Assembly: GCF_001039355.2 (NCBI RefSeq)
Contig: NW_019773737.1
Location: 188,397 to 252,396 of the forward strand
Direction of reading: 5' to 3'
DNA: 64,000 bases
Source of the DNA: Lingula anatina
Lineage: Eukaryota > Brachiopoda > Lingulata > Lingulida > Lingulidae
The position numbers and the translations under genes were made by a program. Under the pieces are notes generated by a model. The model saw only the letters and a list, made by a program, of their open reading frames with translations. It did not search any database and had not been told where the DNA came from. Position 1 is the first letter of the stretch, and the number at the start of each line of letters is the position of its first letter. Shown here piece by piece: positions 1 through 14,631 of this stretch.

Positions 1-141
1 TACTGATATGACATTCACGCCTGATTATAAAATTTTCAAACTTCCTCCGTAAAATGTCAGCATTACCTGGAGGTGGCCCTGGCATTATACAGCAATAGAG
101 AGCGTGTTCCTGTGAAGAGGCATTATGACAGAAGAGATCTG

Positions 142-145
<4 letters not shown>

Positions 146-190
<45 letters not shown>

Positions 191-260
191 AGGTTTTCCT
201 CTCTCTCTCTCTCTCTCTCTCTTATTTTAGGTTTTCCTCTCTCTTTCTCTCTCTCTCTCT
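146..260. repeat. (CT)n array with repeated spacer
   Basis: Three CT blocks separated by TTATTTTAGGTTTTC, so the spacer was copied together with the microsatellite. Confidence 0.9.
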
Positions 261-3113
261 ACAAAGGCTCTTAATTGTGCCACTGTCATGTGGAATTTCC
301 ATTTTTTAGCATTGCCAAGGATAGGGTTTAATTATCAAGTTCATCAGTTTTACTGCCCGTTTGCTAATAGACATTAAGGAAATGACTTCTATGCTTCACT
401 CAGAAATATTCGCCCCAATGAGGTTTGCTCGGAAATGGAGCCATTACAGAGGACGTCCACTTAGTATCTAAATAAAGAACAATAAAGTGACTCCAATTAC
501 CGTTATGGCCCAAATTTCTGTTGACTCTACTTTTGTTTCATTGATATTCATCTCGCAGCATTTTGATTCTACAAAGTAATTGTTTTTAAGCTATTTTAAG
601 GTTTCAAGACCGATTAGATGTATATGTTAGCAAAACAATATTCCTACAATCGCGTAGCTATGATGACCTTTGGTTAAGGGCAATTTAATTTTCTTTGTCC
701 TGAAATTTCAGCTGGCGTTTTCTGCGACTTCGCTTTTTCAAACAATTCGATTCCTAATGATTATATGAAGGATATTGTGTGTATCAAAAATGCTTTGTTA
801 AGTTAGGGTTTTTTGTTCACCAATTCCTTCAACAGTTATTTTGCATTCATGTTCTCGTTGATCAATTTAAAATCGCTTCTGGCTCGCACGTATTGCAATT
901 AGTAGGAAAAGATGCTTTGCTTTTAAAGGTGCTTCTTCATCATTTAACGACATTTGCCTCCAATATTCTACAATTGTATTTTTTTTTCGGCATACATTTA
1001 TCAAAGGACCGCTTAGGATTTTAGCGTCGAGGTGGATATCCTAGTGGATTGATACTAGAGGAAAATATGGCAGTCTTCTCGATTATCCTTTTCGATCTTT
1101 TTTACAGCGATCAAACGGAATTGCATAACGAATCTTCAGACCGGTAACAAATCAAGAATTCTCAGTTACAGAAACCAGGGACCCGGAACATCTATGGTGT
1201 CTAAAACAGAATTGAAAAAGAGGGTCCCGCCGACAAATTGTGAAACGTAGAGTCCGGGGATTAAGTTACTATACTATCTACTCATCCGTTTGAGACTTCC
1301 GGTTTTAAATGGCCGCCTGTCGGACTGTTCGTTTACCGTTTGACCAGTGAGGGTCTACTCGGGCCCTGAAATGACCAAAATACACGAGCGCCCTTTTCAA
1401 GATAATGCCCTCTCCCTGGAGTTATGTCGTGACAACACACTGGACCCATAACTCAGCAGCAACCTTTGATGGAAACTCATTCTATATGCTACTGTTTAAT
1501 TATTTCCCCACCACTAATGATCTTCCCCTTCCCTATGATTAAGCACTTCCAACGCTAAAGGAAAATGTCTGTCAAACTGTGATAACAAAGATAACGACCA
1601 CTTAGTTTTTCACCAATCATTATCTCCGTCTTGATCAAAACTCTAATTACGAAATAGGAATTATCCCAAGATTGCAAACATATTATTGCTCATTTTTCCT
1701 TGTATCCGTTGTACACCAAAGATGCATTTCAACAAGGAAATTATCATCAAATGCCGATCAAATGATTTTCCACCTCTTCTAATCTTCGTTTTACCCCTCC
1801 CTTCTACACACGATTCCAATTGGGAAAAATCATAATATTGCAAAAATTGTCAGTCACTCTTATATAGTGCACACTTTACTTCTGCAAGGAAAGAGAGTTA
1901 TGGTATCTAAACATGTATCTCACTCAAAACAAAAATATAAGTGCAATTTTGTACGAAAAAATATACGATTTTCCTTCCGACCTCAACAACGATATTTTAT
2001 ATCTGTAATATATTTAATCATAATCCGTAAAAAGAAACTAACGGCATGAAACGCATTCACTTCTTACTTTGATTTGAATTTGGGATCACCCCCATAAGGT
2101 GAAGTTCATCATTATGATCATATCCTTCCTTTTTAACTTTTCATTCCGTTTTACTCAGGGGAAATCATTCCCTAAAAACATTATTTAAAAATCTACTTCT
2201 CTTTTCCTTCGCGGTTTGCCATTTCCGAAACGGATCTGAGGCCATTATTGCAGACGTCCGCAAACACACAAGAAAATACAATGTAGATTATGCACAGTTT
2301 TGTTAAAGTACACTTCCCTACAATTCCTTAGTGGCAGGGTGTTCAAAGGACAAGACGTTTTCTCTAGAATGAAATTAGCATGCCTCTTTTTTTGACAGTC
2401 AAATTGTCTTTTAATGGGGGAGCCCGCTGATTAAGTGGTATAATTACTTCAATATAGGATGATTATAAATTGCTCTTACAAAGTACGTTTCCCCCATCAC
2501 ATTGATTAAAAGTCTACAGGAAGTGAAGTTCTGGGCATGACAGTTCTATGCTTTATATTTCCTCGCATTTAATTCTTTTCAAAATAATATTTAATGTTCA
2601 CACTTGGTATTTAAAAAGGTCGTCACGGTGCCACACAAAATGTCAAGTTCAGTTAAGTAAGGCAATTTTTCATTGCACACACTGGGAACAAATTCAGTGA
2701 GTTAAGGACTCCCGGGGAATACATTTGCGTGCGTGTTATTTCCTGCAATTAGGAAACGTGTTATGAAAACTTTTTGCATTTCACTTAAAGATTTCAAAGA
2801 TGTCTTGGAAGAAAATGTTCACACCAGTACGCTTATTTGAACTGCTGTAAAGTCATCGACACAGGAAGTTAATGCACACCCATTTAAAACACATTTGGCC
2901 TGACTGCCCACCAGTTGGAACAATTTTAGAAAATTATCTTCAGGAAAAGAATTTCTCATTCGTTGTTCATTTTTTCGGTGCCCATTTGTTTAGAACGTAG
3001 CAATTCTCTTAATAGAAACCAGTGCCACAATTTTCCAGACGCCAATTTATTAAATGTTTACGTAAGGTACATGTTTCTCAAGACGGTTGTAACCCGAAGA
3101 CTAGTCTAAATTT
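261..3113. other. Spacer, no gene recognised
   Basis: AT-rich with only short chance frames; no domain, RNA gene or transposon identified. Confidence 0.6.
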
Positions 3114-3116
3114 TTA

Positions 3117-3363
3117 GACCCCATCTCCATACCTAGATCGATCTAGCAAGATCGACCCATCTCCGAGGGGATACTCTCTAAATTGCAATCAGATTAGATG
3201 CCTGGTACGCCTAATGAAGCCGCTTATCGATAGTTAACTACCCTCTTACAGCTTCAGTACGTGTGCCAAGCATCAGAGCGGTTTAAGCTGAATTTAATTA
3301 AGCGAGAAAGACCTCGGAGATGGGTCGATCCCGCTAGATCGATCTAGGTATGGGAATGGGGTC
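3117..3363. mobile_element. Palindromic MITE, type 1 (247 bp)
   Basis: The left end GACCCCATCTCCATACCTAG mirrors the right end (reverse complement GACCCCATTCCCATACCTAG). The arms continue through a CTAGATCGATCTAG palindrome and into inner AT-rich segments. Flanks are TTA on the left and TAA on the right. It has no coding capacity. Confidence 0.85.
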
Positions 3364-3717
3364 TAAGACCAAACATTTAGTCTGCCACAAGATAAGTCAG
3401 TAGAGGTCCATTCAAATGTCTTATACTAGGGGAGCCATGACAGGTGTCTCAAGGACTATTCATTATTTTTTCAATTTTTTCCCAAAGAAATTGATATTTT
3501 GTGCATTAATCTATATTATATACACTTATAGAATATATTTATGTGTGTTATACATCAATAAATGAGGAAAAGTGAATTATTGGCATCATTCAAATTATGT
3601 CTGCCCAAGTTAATTACCACCCTTTAATGAAAGGGGAGGGTATAAGCAGAAAAATGATGAGAATTGTTCTTCTGCACGGCATGTACGTTGCAAGGCCGCA
3701 TTTTGGCGCTAATGATA

Positions 3718-3931
3718 GGCTGATTCCCAGAGCTTTTAGATCGATCTATCCCCGCGGGGAGTCTCACTAGATTACTGTCAGATAATCCGGCTTAAATGTC
3801 CGTCCCGCCTACTACAAGCTGTAAGGGGGTAATTAACTTTCGTGTCCGCCCGGCTGACAGCTATTTAGCGTGAACCCCCAGGGAGTTAGGTCGATCTAAA
3901 GTAAATCGATATAGTCTCTGGAAATGGGGTC
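3718..3931. mobile_element. Palindromic MITE, type 2 (214 bp)
   Basis: Begins GGCTGATTCCCAGAG and ends TGGAAATGGGGTC. Internal landmarks include CGTCCCGCCTACTACAAGC and GTGTCCGCCCGGCTGACAGC. It is nearly identical internally to 45848-46061 and 59199-59411 and to the inverted copy 61135-61348. Flanks are ATA and TTA. Confidence 0.85.
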
Positions 3932-5392
3932 TTAGATTGAGAATCTGCTGTCCCACTCCTACCACCTGTAATGTTGTGTACAAGGACTTGTGTTGTAAAT
4001 GTAAAATTAAAGGTACCGTTTTTTTCTAAATACTGAAGAATGCATTATCTCCAATATATGTACTTTCCCTTTCCAAAGGAAACCGTGAGTTCTACTAATT
4101 CACTTTCTGAACTATGTCATAGCCCTTCGCGGCCTTTGAATGGGTACTTTTCTATTTACCTTTTTATTTACCTCATGACTGGGAAACCATGCATTGTATG
4201 CTAAACGTCATCTTGACAACATTTTAACAACGATACGAGAATTACTCTCATTTCTGTACAATAATGTATATCAGAGCAAAAGCTTAAAATTTATCAACGT
4301 AACGCAGTGAACATTCTATAACTTTTAAGTACATAAGTATATTTCAAAGTATGGAACAGAATGTGCGTACTTTGTAAATGTATGGATAAGCCTATTGGTT
4401 TTTCAGACCAAAATATAAAGGAATGGTCAGTGAAAAAGGGACATCGCTAAGTCTTCGACAACGTCAGAAATGCGTCATATAGGTAGGAATGACTTCTGTT
4501 TCTGAGAAGCAACCATTAAAGGGGGCTTACTGCAATACTTATTGCAACACTTCTTAAAGCAACCCCCCTGAAACAAATCAATATTCATCCTCATTTGACT
4601 CATTGTAATTCTTAAAATGATCTTTCATATAACGTTGACGCCAATGGAAGGTCTCTAACGGTCCATCGGTAAGGTAATAAGCACCCCACCCAACTAAAAG
4701 TAAGTTTTAAAAAGTTGCCCAATTTGAAACATACACGGGGTAAGTATGTCATAAAATTAGTTTTGTCTAACAAAAGTAAAAGAAAAGATATTGTCACTTA
4801 AGCCAAGCAGGAAGCAAATCCTGTGGATATATACTTAGATACTCATTGCCAAACGAAGTTCTTTAAGAAATCTTCATGGCATAGACTTATCGTCCATACA
4901 ATCGAAACAATATCCTGCACTCCAGTAAAAGCCCTCGGTGTCTCAAAACACGTCAATCAAACTTAAACCAATTTACGGTCATAAATGACCTGGGGGTAAA
5001 AAAAGCTTGAAACGGATATTTTTGTATATTTTCCCAGAAAACGATCAAAAACAATCACTGAAGTGACACGATGCTTTTTCTAGATTGCTATTTACCAAGG
5101 GTTGAGTTTTCAATTCGGACATCATCTCATGGTTTTGTTTCCAAGAACCTGGCATTGTGAGTTTATTGCAAAACTTAGTTGTCAATAACATGACGCATCA
5201 TGTTGCAACACAACGGCTAGCTTTTAGGAACTACCTATAGTTTTACAGAACATGTTATTCAAACCAAAATATTGATCTCCACTAATCCACACTGGAACCC
5301 CCGTGGATCCCCCGTGGTTTGGACGTTCAATAAGGGTAACGACACGAAGGAACGCCAGATCCAGCGAGAAGTCCCCCTAGTCTTACAGATAG
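3932..5392. other. Spacer, no gene recognised
   Basis: No long frame. A stretch near 4129-4155 (GAATGGGTACTTTTCT) resembles one near 7013-7038 (GAACGGGTACTTTTCT), hinting at an old dispersed repeat. Confidence 0.5.
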
Positions 5393-5427
5393 TGGGGTGG
5401 GGGAGGGGTGGGGGTGGGGTTGGGGTT
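5393..5427 (+). repeat. G-tract cluster (quadruplex-capable)
   Basis: Seven runs of four or five G separated by one or two bases. Confidence 0.75.
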
Positions 5428-5544
5428 AACTACAAGACCGTGACCATTTTTTGACCACTTGCTGAGATTAAGTCGAGGCCGAGTAATATGGCGAAAGTTG
5501 AGGTCATGCTCAATTAAGTGAGAGTACTTGACGCTTAACCAAAT

Positions 5545-5599
5545 GTATGTGTTGTGTGTGTGTGTGTGTGTTTGTGTTTGTGATTGTTTTGTGATTGTA

Positions 5600-5651
<52 letters not shown>

Positions 5652-5680
5652 CGTGAGTGTGTATGTGTTAGTGTGTTGGG
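5545..5680. repeat. Imperfect (TG)n microsatellite
   Basis: Long GT/GTGC array followed by a G-run near 5680-5692. The Thr/His-rich minus-strand frame across it is an artefact. Confidence 0.9.
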
Positions 5681-5692
5681 GGTGGGGGGGGG

Positions 5693-8600
5693 GCGTCGAG
5701 GTGGAGGGAGGGCGTTTGCCTCTTGTCAACAAAGACTAGAGACCATACACTACCATTAATACAAGAACGCAGTGTGCTGACGGTTTTCTCGGTTTCAAAC
5801 CTCACCAGCCTGGCAAATCCTGAGAACACAAGTAAACGGCAACACACAATTCACGTAGGGTGAACTGTCGCTGTCTAACTCGATATCCTGTTTTCAGGTT
5901 ACTGGCAATAATTGATGTGAAGCAACAGTGTTCCAATAATTGCACAGCTTCTAAAAATGTGGGAGAAATTGAGGTGGTATTGTCGTACTTTCTAGAATAG
6001 GAATAATTGAAGGACACATGTTTATTCCAAAAATTAGGTTCTCAGTAAAATTTGTGTTTGTATGATCTAAAATTATCTTGAGACGTTTTTCTTATGTAAA
6101 ATATCAGGGATTATAATAGCTAGATTGGAGGTCAGCAAAGATAACACTCTTTATATGGTCAATATTTAGAGAGAATGACAACCATATGCTTATACTGAAG
6201 GCAACATATGCTATCCTGCTTTTTAACAACTAAGCATCCTGCGCACAAAAAAATACTCAATTTTAAATATTTCCTCAATATGGTTGTCAAAATAAAACAC
6301 CTCTTGTGCAATAGAACTCGAAATGATTTTTCAAAATAATTTTTCATTTGCAAGGACACCAATGATACACCTCTGCAAATCAATCATAAACGGTTCTATT
6401 TCTCGATTTCGGTTTCAACCCAGTGGAGGGAGGCCTCATCCGTGCTTAAGCAAAAGCAACTCTCCTTAGAAACAGTTTCAGACATTTGCCGGATCGTGCT
6501 ACGTTCATAAATCATACCGACTGTCTCCGCCAGCCGGCTATTGAGAATTACTCACTGTTCGCTCACATGCTTACACTTTAAGAATAAGGTAACATGTTCG
6601 ATAATAGCCATACAACAGGTGTACGTCTAAGATAGACCTGTGTGTGTCATTTGTCAAACTGCACAGAACATTGCAAGAACAATGTCTACAGGACTCAGTA
6701 GAGTTAAAGACACTGTAATCATTAAAGCAAGGCTCAGAAGGAGCTATTTAATTTTTTTTCTTGCTTTTTCACATGGAAGTTCCCAAATGTACGAACGAAT
6801 ATGGCGAAATAAATGTTGATATACCGAAATGAAGTAAATCATATCGACTTATAAACGTGACTTGAAGCCTTCAAATTGACGTGTTACGGTACATATACAG
6901 TACATCTATTTAATGAGATAAGAGAGGCTCATCTTTGGTCAAGATAATCTCGTTTGCAGTAAATATCCTTGCCTTGCCATCGTGCAGAAACTAGACACTA
7001 ACTAACTCCCTACGCGTCCTCTGAACGGGTACTTTTCTTATAAAATATATAAATATAGATTTGTAAGCCTTAATATAATATATCAGTTACTTTTCTAGCA
7101 TACAATATATGAATATAGATTTAAAAGCCTTGATATAATATATATGTTATTGAGATGAACACGTCCAAATGTTTCCTCGGAGCATGATAAACTAAGGCCG
7201 ATCGATTGATCATTTACTTAATTGGTAAAGCTTAGGGGATAGTAGAGCTGGGGGGCCTGGGGATACCATCGATCTAGCCTGGTGTTTGTTGAAATAACAC
7301 ATAATTAGCCAGGTTAAGGGGGAGGGGGGAGGGTTCCTGCAAGCCCAGCGCACACTTAGAACTCTCAGCTCAGTCGTGGGTCGGGTTATGAAACTGAGAG
7401 TGCGGAAGTCAATGACAGAGCGCACTTTTGATTTTCACGCCGCATTCTCTGTAGAAAAGGAAATGGAAATCAAGTTGGCGACCTTAGCTGTAGGTCATAT
7501 AACACGATGTCGGTAACTCAGCCGGGAACTTATCGTCTGCGTCGGTCTGAAGGCGCTGTAAGGTTATATGGATCAATAATGGTGTTTGGCGTGATGCAAG
7601 GCAGATGCAACCAATGTATGTCTATCGTATTAGAACAATATGGCTACTTCAACAAAGGCAGATTCCAGTAGCTACCTTGAACTTATTTCATATTTATTAA
7701 ATCTACTTCTCCTGGAAAATGTGCAACAGATTGGGATATTCATACCGTTGTTTTTAGACAGAATGACATTTCTCGTCATAATCCTTTTTTTTTTATTTTG
7801 GCAACCTATTCCGAATGTACTCATATTTTAAACCGATATGCAATATGGTTCATCGAGTTAAAGGACATTTTGTAATTGAATAATATTATATATGACTTGA
7901 AAATGGCATGACAAGATTTTCGAAGATCAAGCAACTAACAAAAGACCGGTGTGGTTGGGGAACCAAGGGTTTTAGATCCCTTTCAGCTAAAAAATGCCCA
8001 GGTAGTTGTGTCAATGTTCACCATATTAGATTATTCTACATTTGTAATATAACACATACAATTCACTGGGAAGAGTTTGTGTCAAGAAAAAAATATGAAC
8101 TCAGCGCCGTGTATTGATTCTCGTGTGTACTTGTTGTATGAGGTGAGCGACCTTCTGGATATCTCTTCTTCCTCAGATGCAAGTTTTTATTTCAATTAAA
8201 GCAGTTCGCTCACTCCTCTATTTGGGAGACTGGATGGCAGTGAAGGAAATTGTAGGTTGTTAAGGGAGTTGTAATGTCAGGTAAAACAGTAGAAAAAACA
8301 TGGAAGGGACAGCGTTTTTCATCTTTCTCAATTCCTTTCTTACGGCATCTACTAGACCCGCTGCCGGAATGTAGAGTTCAGCATTTTACCGACATGAAGA
8401 AGGTGTGATTCAAGGTGGAATAAGTGGGTTAAAAGTGTAATAAAGAAACTGGTGGCTAGACGAATAGGGGATGTTTCAATTTCCGATCAACCCAGAGGAG
8501 GGCATAGCTACTGGTAGCACGCGCCCCTTCCCTGAATTTTGAGAACCCCTCCTCTACTTCCGTAAAAGTCGCGACAAACCCTACCGATTTCACACCCCTT

Positions 8601-9985
8601 TGTCCTTAATATGAAAGTGAAACTGTCCTCGTCGACGGGTTTATATTTGCATAGCATGGCACGACACACCTTAATACAGCCCCCTCCCCCTACACATTAG
8701 CGAAGAAACTGGAAGCGCCTGTAGGGATGGTACTAGCGCGCCCAGGTGTCTGCCCCGGTTCCACCAATGCCCTTGCAGGTTAAATTGATTGATGTGCCGT
8801 TCAACCTCACTCTTTGATCCCGTAATGGGAACTGAACGGCCATGAATAATGGATACAATTGTATATTTATGGATCATGATTGTCATTCCGCGCCCTGTAA
8901 TGTGATAAGATCAAGTTTTGAGGTCCCACCTGACACGTCATTGGCGAAGTTGGGTCATTAGTTCACATGTCCTTGTCCGTTGTAATGTTACGTGCTCAGA
9001 AGCTTAAAAGTACAGTCCTTAGAGTTTTTACGGACCATACGTGAAGGTATCCTACGAGGAATTTTCCCTCCGAATCGAGTTTTATTTGAAAAAATTAATT
9101 TGCCTGTACACATGTGGTCATTGCTTGACTCGTCTGTGTAATTTGGGTCCGATTATTTAAACCACTTTAAAGTAAATAATTTAGTTGTAAATGTTTTTCG
9201 TTACCTTTATATTGTCACATTATCCTGTGCATTTCACAGGGAATACATACATCAGGTCTTTTCTTTTGAGGAAACTTTTTCTAGGCCTAAATTGGGAGAG
9301 AGCATTACCGGTGCAATTTATGTAGGCATGGAATATTTAGCTTCAGGAAAATGTGGGACCTTTGTTTTTAGCATTCGTTAGTTAAACACTTTCGCTTTTC
9401 GAAAATCTCCCATTTAAATTCATATATATAGTGTAGTCAATTCGTATAGCAAATGAGCTATGATGTCTTTGTATAGACCGCCATCTTGTTTTCAGCTGCT
9501 GTCTATAGCTATACTAAAGGTTTGAAATGTGAATGGCCGATGTATAAATGCCTTGCCTTCAAAACCTCTTGACATACACATTTACGCCATAGAGTGAGAG
9601 GCACAAAATTTCAACTTGCTTCAGCGTCATTTCAATGCCAGAAATACATTCATAAATGCACCACGGGAATTGGAGTTTTGAAGTAAATCCACATTTTATA
9701 CCCTGTTGCAAAAAATCTCTCGGGGAATCACCGATATCGTATACCTGCCAAATAAGACACATTTGCGTGATACAAATATAACAAGTTAATGGTTTTTATT
9801 GCTCAGCCAACAATCCCACGTTGTTCCAAAATGACCTTTTAGTTGGGGAACAATTGTGTTAATCTAAAAGCAATAATCTATAATTTGCTGCCACTCTTAA
9901 CTCATAGGCCTCTTTATTCATGCTGGTATTTTGCAAGACCGATGGTAAAGACTCGGATTACTGTCTAGACGGGAAGACATAACCC
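5693..9985. other. Spacer, no gene recognised
   Basis: Apart from the 58-bp duplication, only short frames without recognisable protein features. Confidence 0.55.
7031..7149. repeat. 58-bp tandem duplication
   Basis: Units begin ACTTTTCT at 7031 and 7089 and share AATATAGATTT, AAGCCTT and ATATAATATAT. Confidence 0.75.
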
Positions 9986-11832
9986 ACAAACAGATCGAAA
10001 GGTTTTAGTTATTGATGAGTTGATTAAATTAAAGACGGTTGTATGTGAACTTTTCGGGTCCGCAAGTATCAGTATTCAGTGTGAACTTTTTTTAGTATCC
10101 AAGTCGAAAGAGGAAGTTATTTGAATTTTTCTGAGGGGTATACGGGGAGGATAAATGGCAAATAGTCCTCCATATTTCCGCTAAACACCAAATCTAACTC
10201 CTCCCCATTACTTGCTCCCAGGCACTCACAAGCAATCGCAATCACGTTTTTCCTTTTCTTTTCAAATTTCAAATTCAGCGTCCTTCATGGATATTAATCT
10301 CTGTTTGTAACTTTAATAAAACTTCGAAAATCTGATTCCTTTTTGTGATGTATTTTTTTTTCAGAACTCGCGTTTATATTTAAGCAGAATTGTTTTAACA
10401 TGGCAAATTTACAGCATGTGACATTATTAGTCACACACTTCACTTTATTCTAATACAAATACTTCGTTCCCTAATTTCTTTAATTCCAATCTCTAATTTA
10501 CAGCGCCTTCTACATGACCCTCAGTCCTGTAACACTGAAGTGTCATCCAACCAAGACCTCATACGAGAATAAACCTCTTATTCTGCAGTCTCATCTGATT
10601 AAACCCATCAATAATCGCTTTAAATGGACTTTTATGACTAACCCGTACAAAATTGACATGGACTTGGAAAGAATTGTTTGAACTTGTGCGGGCTGCATGC
10701 CCCAGAGAATGAAAAGGAGTAATCGGATGTCTTATTATTACTGTATAATATCTTGATCTCTGGAGAGAAGCAGCCTGGAGTTCAATGTAATTATTCTAAC
10801 AATGTGTCGCTTCTTGTGACAGACGTGTACTTTCCATTTGGGTCTTGGGAGGTGTACTTTAACTTACTTCTCCTAGCGGCCTTTCTAAAATGTGGCCCTT
10901 CCCCGCTTTTTCTTCCGTTTCAACTCTATATGCAGTATGAGAAATACGCTAACCATAATGGTTTAAAGAGGTTTACAAACGTGAACTTTGCTAAACAGAA
11001 TTTTCACATTTGTCAAACAATATTCTCAGCGCATCTAAATGTAACATGCGAATAACTGTCTGACTTTTGATAAAAATCACAAGGACGAATTCCAACAAGG
11101 ATGCAGAATCTGACAGAACAGGCAAGGAACGAAAGTTACAATTATACGCACGTGTAACTTCATGTTCATCAATTTAGTACGAACTAAAACAAGAAATCCC
11201 ACTTAAGGGGGTGTTGCCCAAAAACATAAAGTACACACGTTGTGACGTAACAGCTCTAATGCTGTTATAAAATAATGATTGGCATTAATACTTTTTAATT
11301 TAGAATATGCTCTTTTTTTTTCTTTACGTGCACAGATCTGCATGTACTAGGTGCTGTGTGAGAGACCACCCAACATTTCTTCCTCTAGATATATATCTTT
11401 TCCAATTCCTGTGACGTACTCTCCGCAAATGTCTGTCCATAGCAGATTCAAATCCACAAATAGTAGTACTGAGAAAAATGAGAAAAAACAAATCCAACAA
11501 ATAGTAGTACTGAGAAAAATGAACACTGACAGAGTATGCAATTATTGTGTCTGTTTGTTGAATCTGTAGTCTCCTTTCGTTCGCGCATGCGTATTATGCA
11601 GCGATAACATCTGCCCATTGTTTTATTGAGAATGTTCTTAAATATTGTCACAAATTACCCCTATACGTATGAAATAACACTCAAACTAACGCAGGACAAG
11701 AAAGCTACAGGTTAGTGGTACTGTGGGGGACGGGAAGGGACAGAGGAGGGGGGGGCAACGTGCACAAGCCCCTCCCAAGATTTTGAGGTACTTGAGTTCA
11801 TCACTCTCCCCCTGTTCTACATGTAGATTTTC
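9986..11832 (+). repeat. Large duplicated segment, copy A (1,847 bp)
   Basis: First of three copies of one segment. It matches 15051-16897 at a constant offset of 5065 with no indel across its length; lines I compared are identical. It ends at a single N (11833). Reading frames of 60-100 codons recur in all copies but look non-coding. The copy also contains a 41-bp-period tandem duplication around 11453-11525, built on the motif AAATAGTAGTACTGAG. Confidence 0.9.
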
Positions 11833-13815
11833 NGCAAACAGATCGAAAGGTTTTAGTTATTGATGAGTTGATTAAATTAAAGACGGTTGTATGTGAACTT
11901 TTCGGGTCCGCAAGTATCAGTTCAGTGTTAACTTTTTTAGTATCCAAGTCGAAAGAGGGAATTATTTGAATTTTTCTGAGGGGTATACGGGGAAGATGAT
12001 TGGCAAATAGTCCTCCATATTTCCGCTAAACCCCAAATCTAACTCCTCCCCATTACTTGCTCCCAGGCACTCACAAGCAATCGCAATCACGTTTTCCCTT
12101 TTCTTTTCAAATTTCAAATTCAACGCCCTTCATCGATATTTTTAAATTAAAATTAATATTTGTAGCTTTAATAAAACTTCGAAATTTGATTCCTTTTTGT
12201 GATGTATTTTTTTTCCAGAACTCGCGTTCGTATTTAAGCAGAATTGTTTTAACATGACACATTTATAGCATGTGACATTATAAGTCACACACCTCACTTT
12301 ATTCCAATACAAATACTTCGTTCCCTAATTTCTTTAATTCCAATCTCTAATTTACTGCGCCTTCTACATGACCCTCAGTCCTGTAACACTCAAGTGTCAT
12401 CCAACCAAGACCTCATACGAGAATAAACCTCTTATTCTGCAGTCTCATCTGATTAAACCCATCAATAATCGCTTTAAATGGACTTTTATGACTAACCCGT
12501 ACAAAATTGACATGGACTTGGAAAGAATTGTTTGAACTTGTGCGGGCTGCATGCCCCAGAGAATGAAAAGGAGTAATCGGATGTCTTATTATTACTGTAT
12601 AATATCTTGATCTCTGGAGAGAAGCAGCCTGGAGTTCAATGTAATTATTCTAACAATGTGTCGCTTCTTGTGACAGACGTGTACTTTCCATTTGGGTCTT
12701 GGGAGGTGTACTTTAACTTACTTCTCCTAGCGTCCTTTCTAAAATGTGGCCCTTCCCCGCTTTTTCTTCCGTTTCAACTCTACAGGTATATGCAGTATGA
12801 GAAATACGCTAACCATAATGGTTTAAAGAGGTGTACAAACGTGAACTTTGCTAAACAGAATTTTCACATTTGTCAAACAATATTCTCAGCGCATCTAAAT
12901 GTAACATGCGAATAACTGTCTGACTTTTGATAAAAATCACAAGGACGAATTCCAACAAGGATGCAGAATCTGACAGAACAGGCAAGGAACGAAAGTTACA
13001 ATTATACGCACGTGTAACTTCATGTTCATCAATTTAGTACGAACTAAAACAAGAAATCCCACTTAAGGGGGTGTTGCCCAAAAACATAAAGTACACACGT
13101 TGTGACGTAACAGCTCTAATGCTGTTATAAAATAATGATTGGCATTAATACTTTTTAATTTAGAATATGCTCTTTTTTTTCTTTACGTGCACAGATCTGC
13201 ATGTACTAGGTGCTGTGTGAGAGACCACCCAACATTTCTTCCTCTAGATATATATATTTTCCAATTCCTGTGACGTACTCTCCGCAAATGTCTGTCCATA
13301 GCAGATTCAAATCCACAAATAGTAGTACTGAGAAAAATGAGGAAAAACAAATCCAACAAATAGTAGTACTGAGAAAAATTAACACTGACAGAGTATGCAA
13401 TTATTGTGTCTGTTTGTTGAATCTGTAGTCTGCTTTCCTTCGCGCATGCGTATTATGCAGAGATAATATCTGCCCATTGTTTTATTGAGAATGTTTTTAA
13501 ATATTGTCACAAATTTTCTCTATACGTATGAAATAACAATCAAACTAACGCAGGACAAGAAAGCTACAGGTTAGTGGTACTGTGGGAGACAGGATGGGCC
13601 GGGGGGGTGGGGAGGGGGGGGGGGGGGCAACGTGCACAAGCCCCTCCCAAGATTTTGAGGTACTCGAGCTCATCATTCTCCTTCTGTTCTAGATATTTCA
13701 CGAAGAAGAAGAAGATATATATATAAAAAAAAAAAAAAAAAACAGCATGGCGAACAAAATGACGTAAAAACCAAGTAAATTTTCCATCCTTGTACCCTAC
13801 ATATGTTGCAATATA

Positions 13816-13984
13816 CAGGGGTGGATTATGGCCGTCTTCTGGGTCTTCTGGAAGACGGTCAGATTTTCGCGTTTACATTGACGGGTATCTAATTTTTTTC
13901 TGTCGGAAGACGGTCAAAAATGGAAGATGGATCAACAAAGATAATTTGAGAGACTGTCAGAAAATAGCTCTGGATCCGCCCCTG
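13816..13984. mobile_element. hAT-like MITE, about 169 bp (in copy B)
   Basis: The left end CAGGGGTGGATTATGG pairs with the right end, whose reverse complement is CAGGGGCGGATCCAGAG. CAGGGGCGGAT-type termini are common on hAT-family non-autonomous elements. The interior repeats GAAGACGGTCA twice. I see no clean 8-bp target duplication. Confidence 0.6.
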
Positions 13985-14629
13985 ATATGCACAGGGAATT
14001 TCCCAATTCAAGAGATCTAAGATAATAGGACAGCGCATCCTGCGAAATTATTAAACATGAAAAAGGTGTTTCCTATCTAAATATGCCTGTAGTAGCAGTA
14101 CATTTGCAAACCAAAATACTCAGAAAATAATTTTTAAGTTTTGGTGTTGCAATGGGAGCTTTGGCCTCTTTTTTTAACCCATCTAGGATTAGAGCCCCTT
14201 ATGGTGGTGAAATTTTGTATTTTTCCATTTTCATTGACTGCTGCGATAACTCAGCCATATCATAATCTGCTGCACAAATACCCCAATGTTAACAAGGAAC
14301 AATACATTACGATGATTGGATGGTCCGTGTGTACAATTCATTACTGGGATAGGCTCCTTCGGGACACTGCATCTGCAGCAACAACCACTCCCAGATACCA
14401 ATGGTATTATTACAAAAAATATTTGGATTCACTTCTCTTATCTTATCACATACACTAAGAACCGCTCCCTTTTTTATATTTCATAAATGCTTAAGTGGGG
14501 GAAAGCATGAAAAAAGGTTTAGTTGGCGGCAACATTTAAACTTATTAGTTAAAATAAACATTTCAAATAACATTTCGCCCGGGATTACATAATTCAGATC
14601 ACATAGTACGCCAGTAATCTGACTAGAGG

Positions 14630-14631
<2 letters not shown>

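Noticed and set aside
10753-11055. 100-codon plus-strand frame repeated at 12607-12915 and 15818-16120
   Set aside because: Its conservation only reflects duplication of the underlying DNA. The sequence begins at a non-ATG codon, has no recognisable domain, and copy B gains codons without sign of selection.
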